Source: Chloroflexota bacterium | GTDB taxonomy: Bacteria; Chloroflexota; Dehalococcoidia; UBA1151 | DNA: 6,439 nucleotides | NCBI GenBank assembly: GCA_022561735.1 | Contig: JADFQR010000076.1 | Coordinates: 1 to 6,439 of the forward strand | Direction of reading: 5' to 3' | Shown here: piece by piece, positions 6,144-6,439 of the stretch | Layout: every line of letters begins with the position of its first letter | How positions within the stretch are numbered: the first letter of the stretch is position 1 | The notes under the pieces: model-generated | Seen by the model: the letters and a program-made list of their open reading frames with translations, nothing else | The model's database searches: none | Told to the model about the DNA's origin: nothing | Program-made: the position numbers and the translations under genes

Positions 6144-6439
6144 TCAGTTGACTCCCTGTATCAGGTCGCCCAGGTCGAGAGGTTCAGAACCGGGTACCGG
6201 CGTCGGGATATTCAGCCGTTCGATGTCCGATGCCTCGATCTGGCCGGTAATCCACTGGAAGATTTCGCTATCGAAAACCAGCTTGTAATTATCAAGAGCG
6301 ACGCGCTGGTCCTCAAGCCAGACAGCGAGTGCGTGGTCCGTCAACGTCTCCAGGTCCTCCGGGTCCAATTCCCTGGCATCGGAGGTCTCATCGATGTAGT
6401 AATAGCGGTATACGGCGTTCTCACCGTCCCAAATGCCGT
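6144..6439 (-). CDS. C-terminal part of a probable parvulin-type peptidyl-prolyl isomerase/foldase (5' end outside window)
   Basis: The frame is open to the right edge, so only about 97 residues are seen; a TTG at 6368 lies inside it and is not needed as a start. The visible part begins GIWDGENAVYRYYYIDE, continues ELDPEDLETLTDHALAVWLEDQR, and ends with a proline-containing tail IPTPVPGSEPLDL. A strand with a short acidic turn, then an LxxxALxxWLxxQR helix, then a residual helix IFQWITGQIE is what I recall after the PPIC domain in SurA/PrsA-like proteins of Chloroflexota. The isomerase domain, signal peptide and any lipid anchor would lie beyond the edge, so the call rests on the tail alone. 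Acidic composition suits an exported protein. It is followed 5 bp later by hom, which it would precede in a transcript. Confidence 0.45.
   Translation of the reverse strand, partial: GIWDGENAVYRYYYIDETSDARELDPEDLETLTDHALAVWLEDQRVALDNYKLVFDSEIFQWITGQIEASDIERLNIPTPVPGSEPLDLGDLIQGVN

Overview
This is a G+C-rich bacterial window with two parts. The right two thirds (about 1296-6439) is a compact minus-strand gene set. The left fifth (1-1295) runs the other way and is mostly gene remnants and repeats. No rRNA, tRNA or CRISPR array was seen. The taxon cannot be fixed from the sequence. The order foldase-like protein, hom, thrC, and the style of the proteins, would fit a Chloroflexota lineage such as Dehalococcoidia/SAR202, but this is an impression from memory and not a search result.

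Minus strand, in transcription order: (1) the C-terminal end of a probable parvulin-type peptidyl-prolyl isomerase/foldase, cut by the window's right edge; (2) homoserine dehydrogenase with a C-terminal ACT domain, starting 5 bp after the foldase stop; (3) threonine synthase, after a 105-bp spacer with a symmetric, foldable element at 4740-4802; (4) a CelD/FemAB-like GNAT-fold acyltransferase; (5) a GT4 glycosyltransferase of the MshA/sucrose-phosphate-synthase type whose start overlaps the end of gene 4. Genes 2 and 3 make threonine from aspartate semialdehyde, except for homoserine kinase, which is not in the window. Genes 4 and 5 look like a cell-surface or small-molecule conjugation pair, and their overlap suggests joint translation.

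Left part, plus strand: a reading frame open at the left edge joins a beta-propeller-like segment to the second half of a GNAT acetyltransferase, with the junction near 335-365. Then come about 670 bp without an intact gene. This stretch holds a possible TRAM-domain remnant (about 662-874). It also holds a unit at 912-1202 bounded by two 26-bp palindromic REP-like repeats in opposite orientation (25 of 26 bases agree).

The most interesting result is that the space between the two repeats is almost filled by a frameshifted remnant of a small GIY-YIG nuclease, recognisable only when three reading frames are joined. The whole looks like a decayed mobile unit in which a GIY-YIG nuclease sits inside REP-like inverted ends, comparable in layout to REP-associated transposase units. 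This is an inference from one copy and needs a genome-wide comparison.
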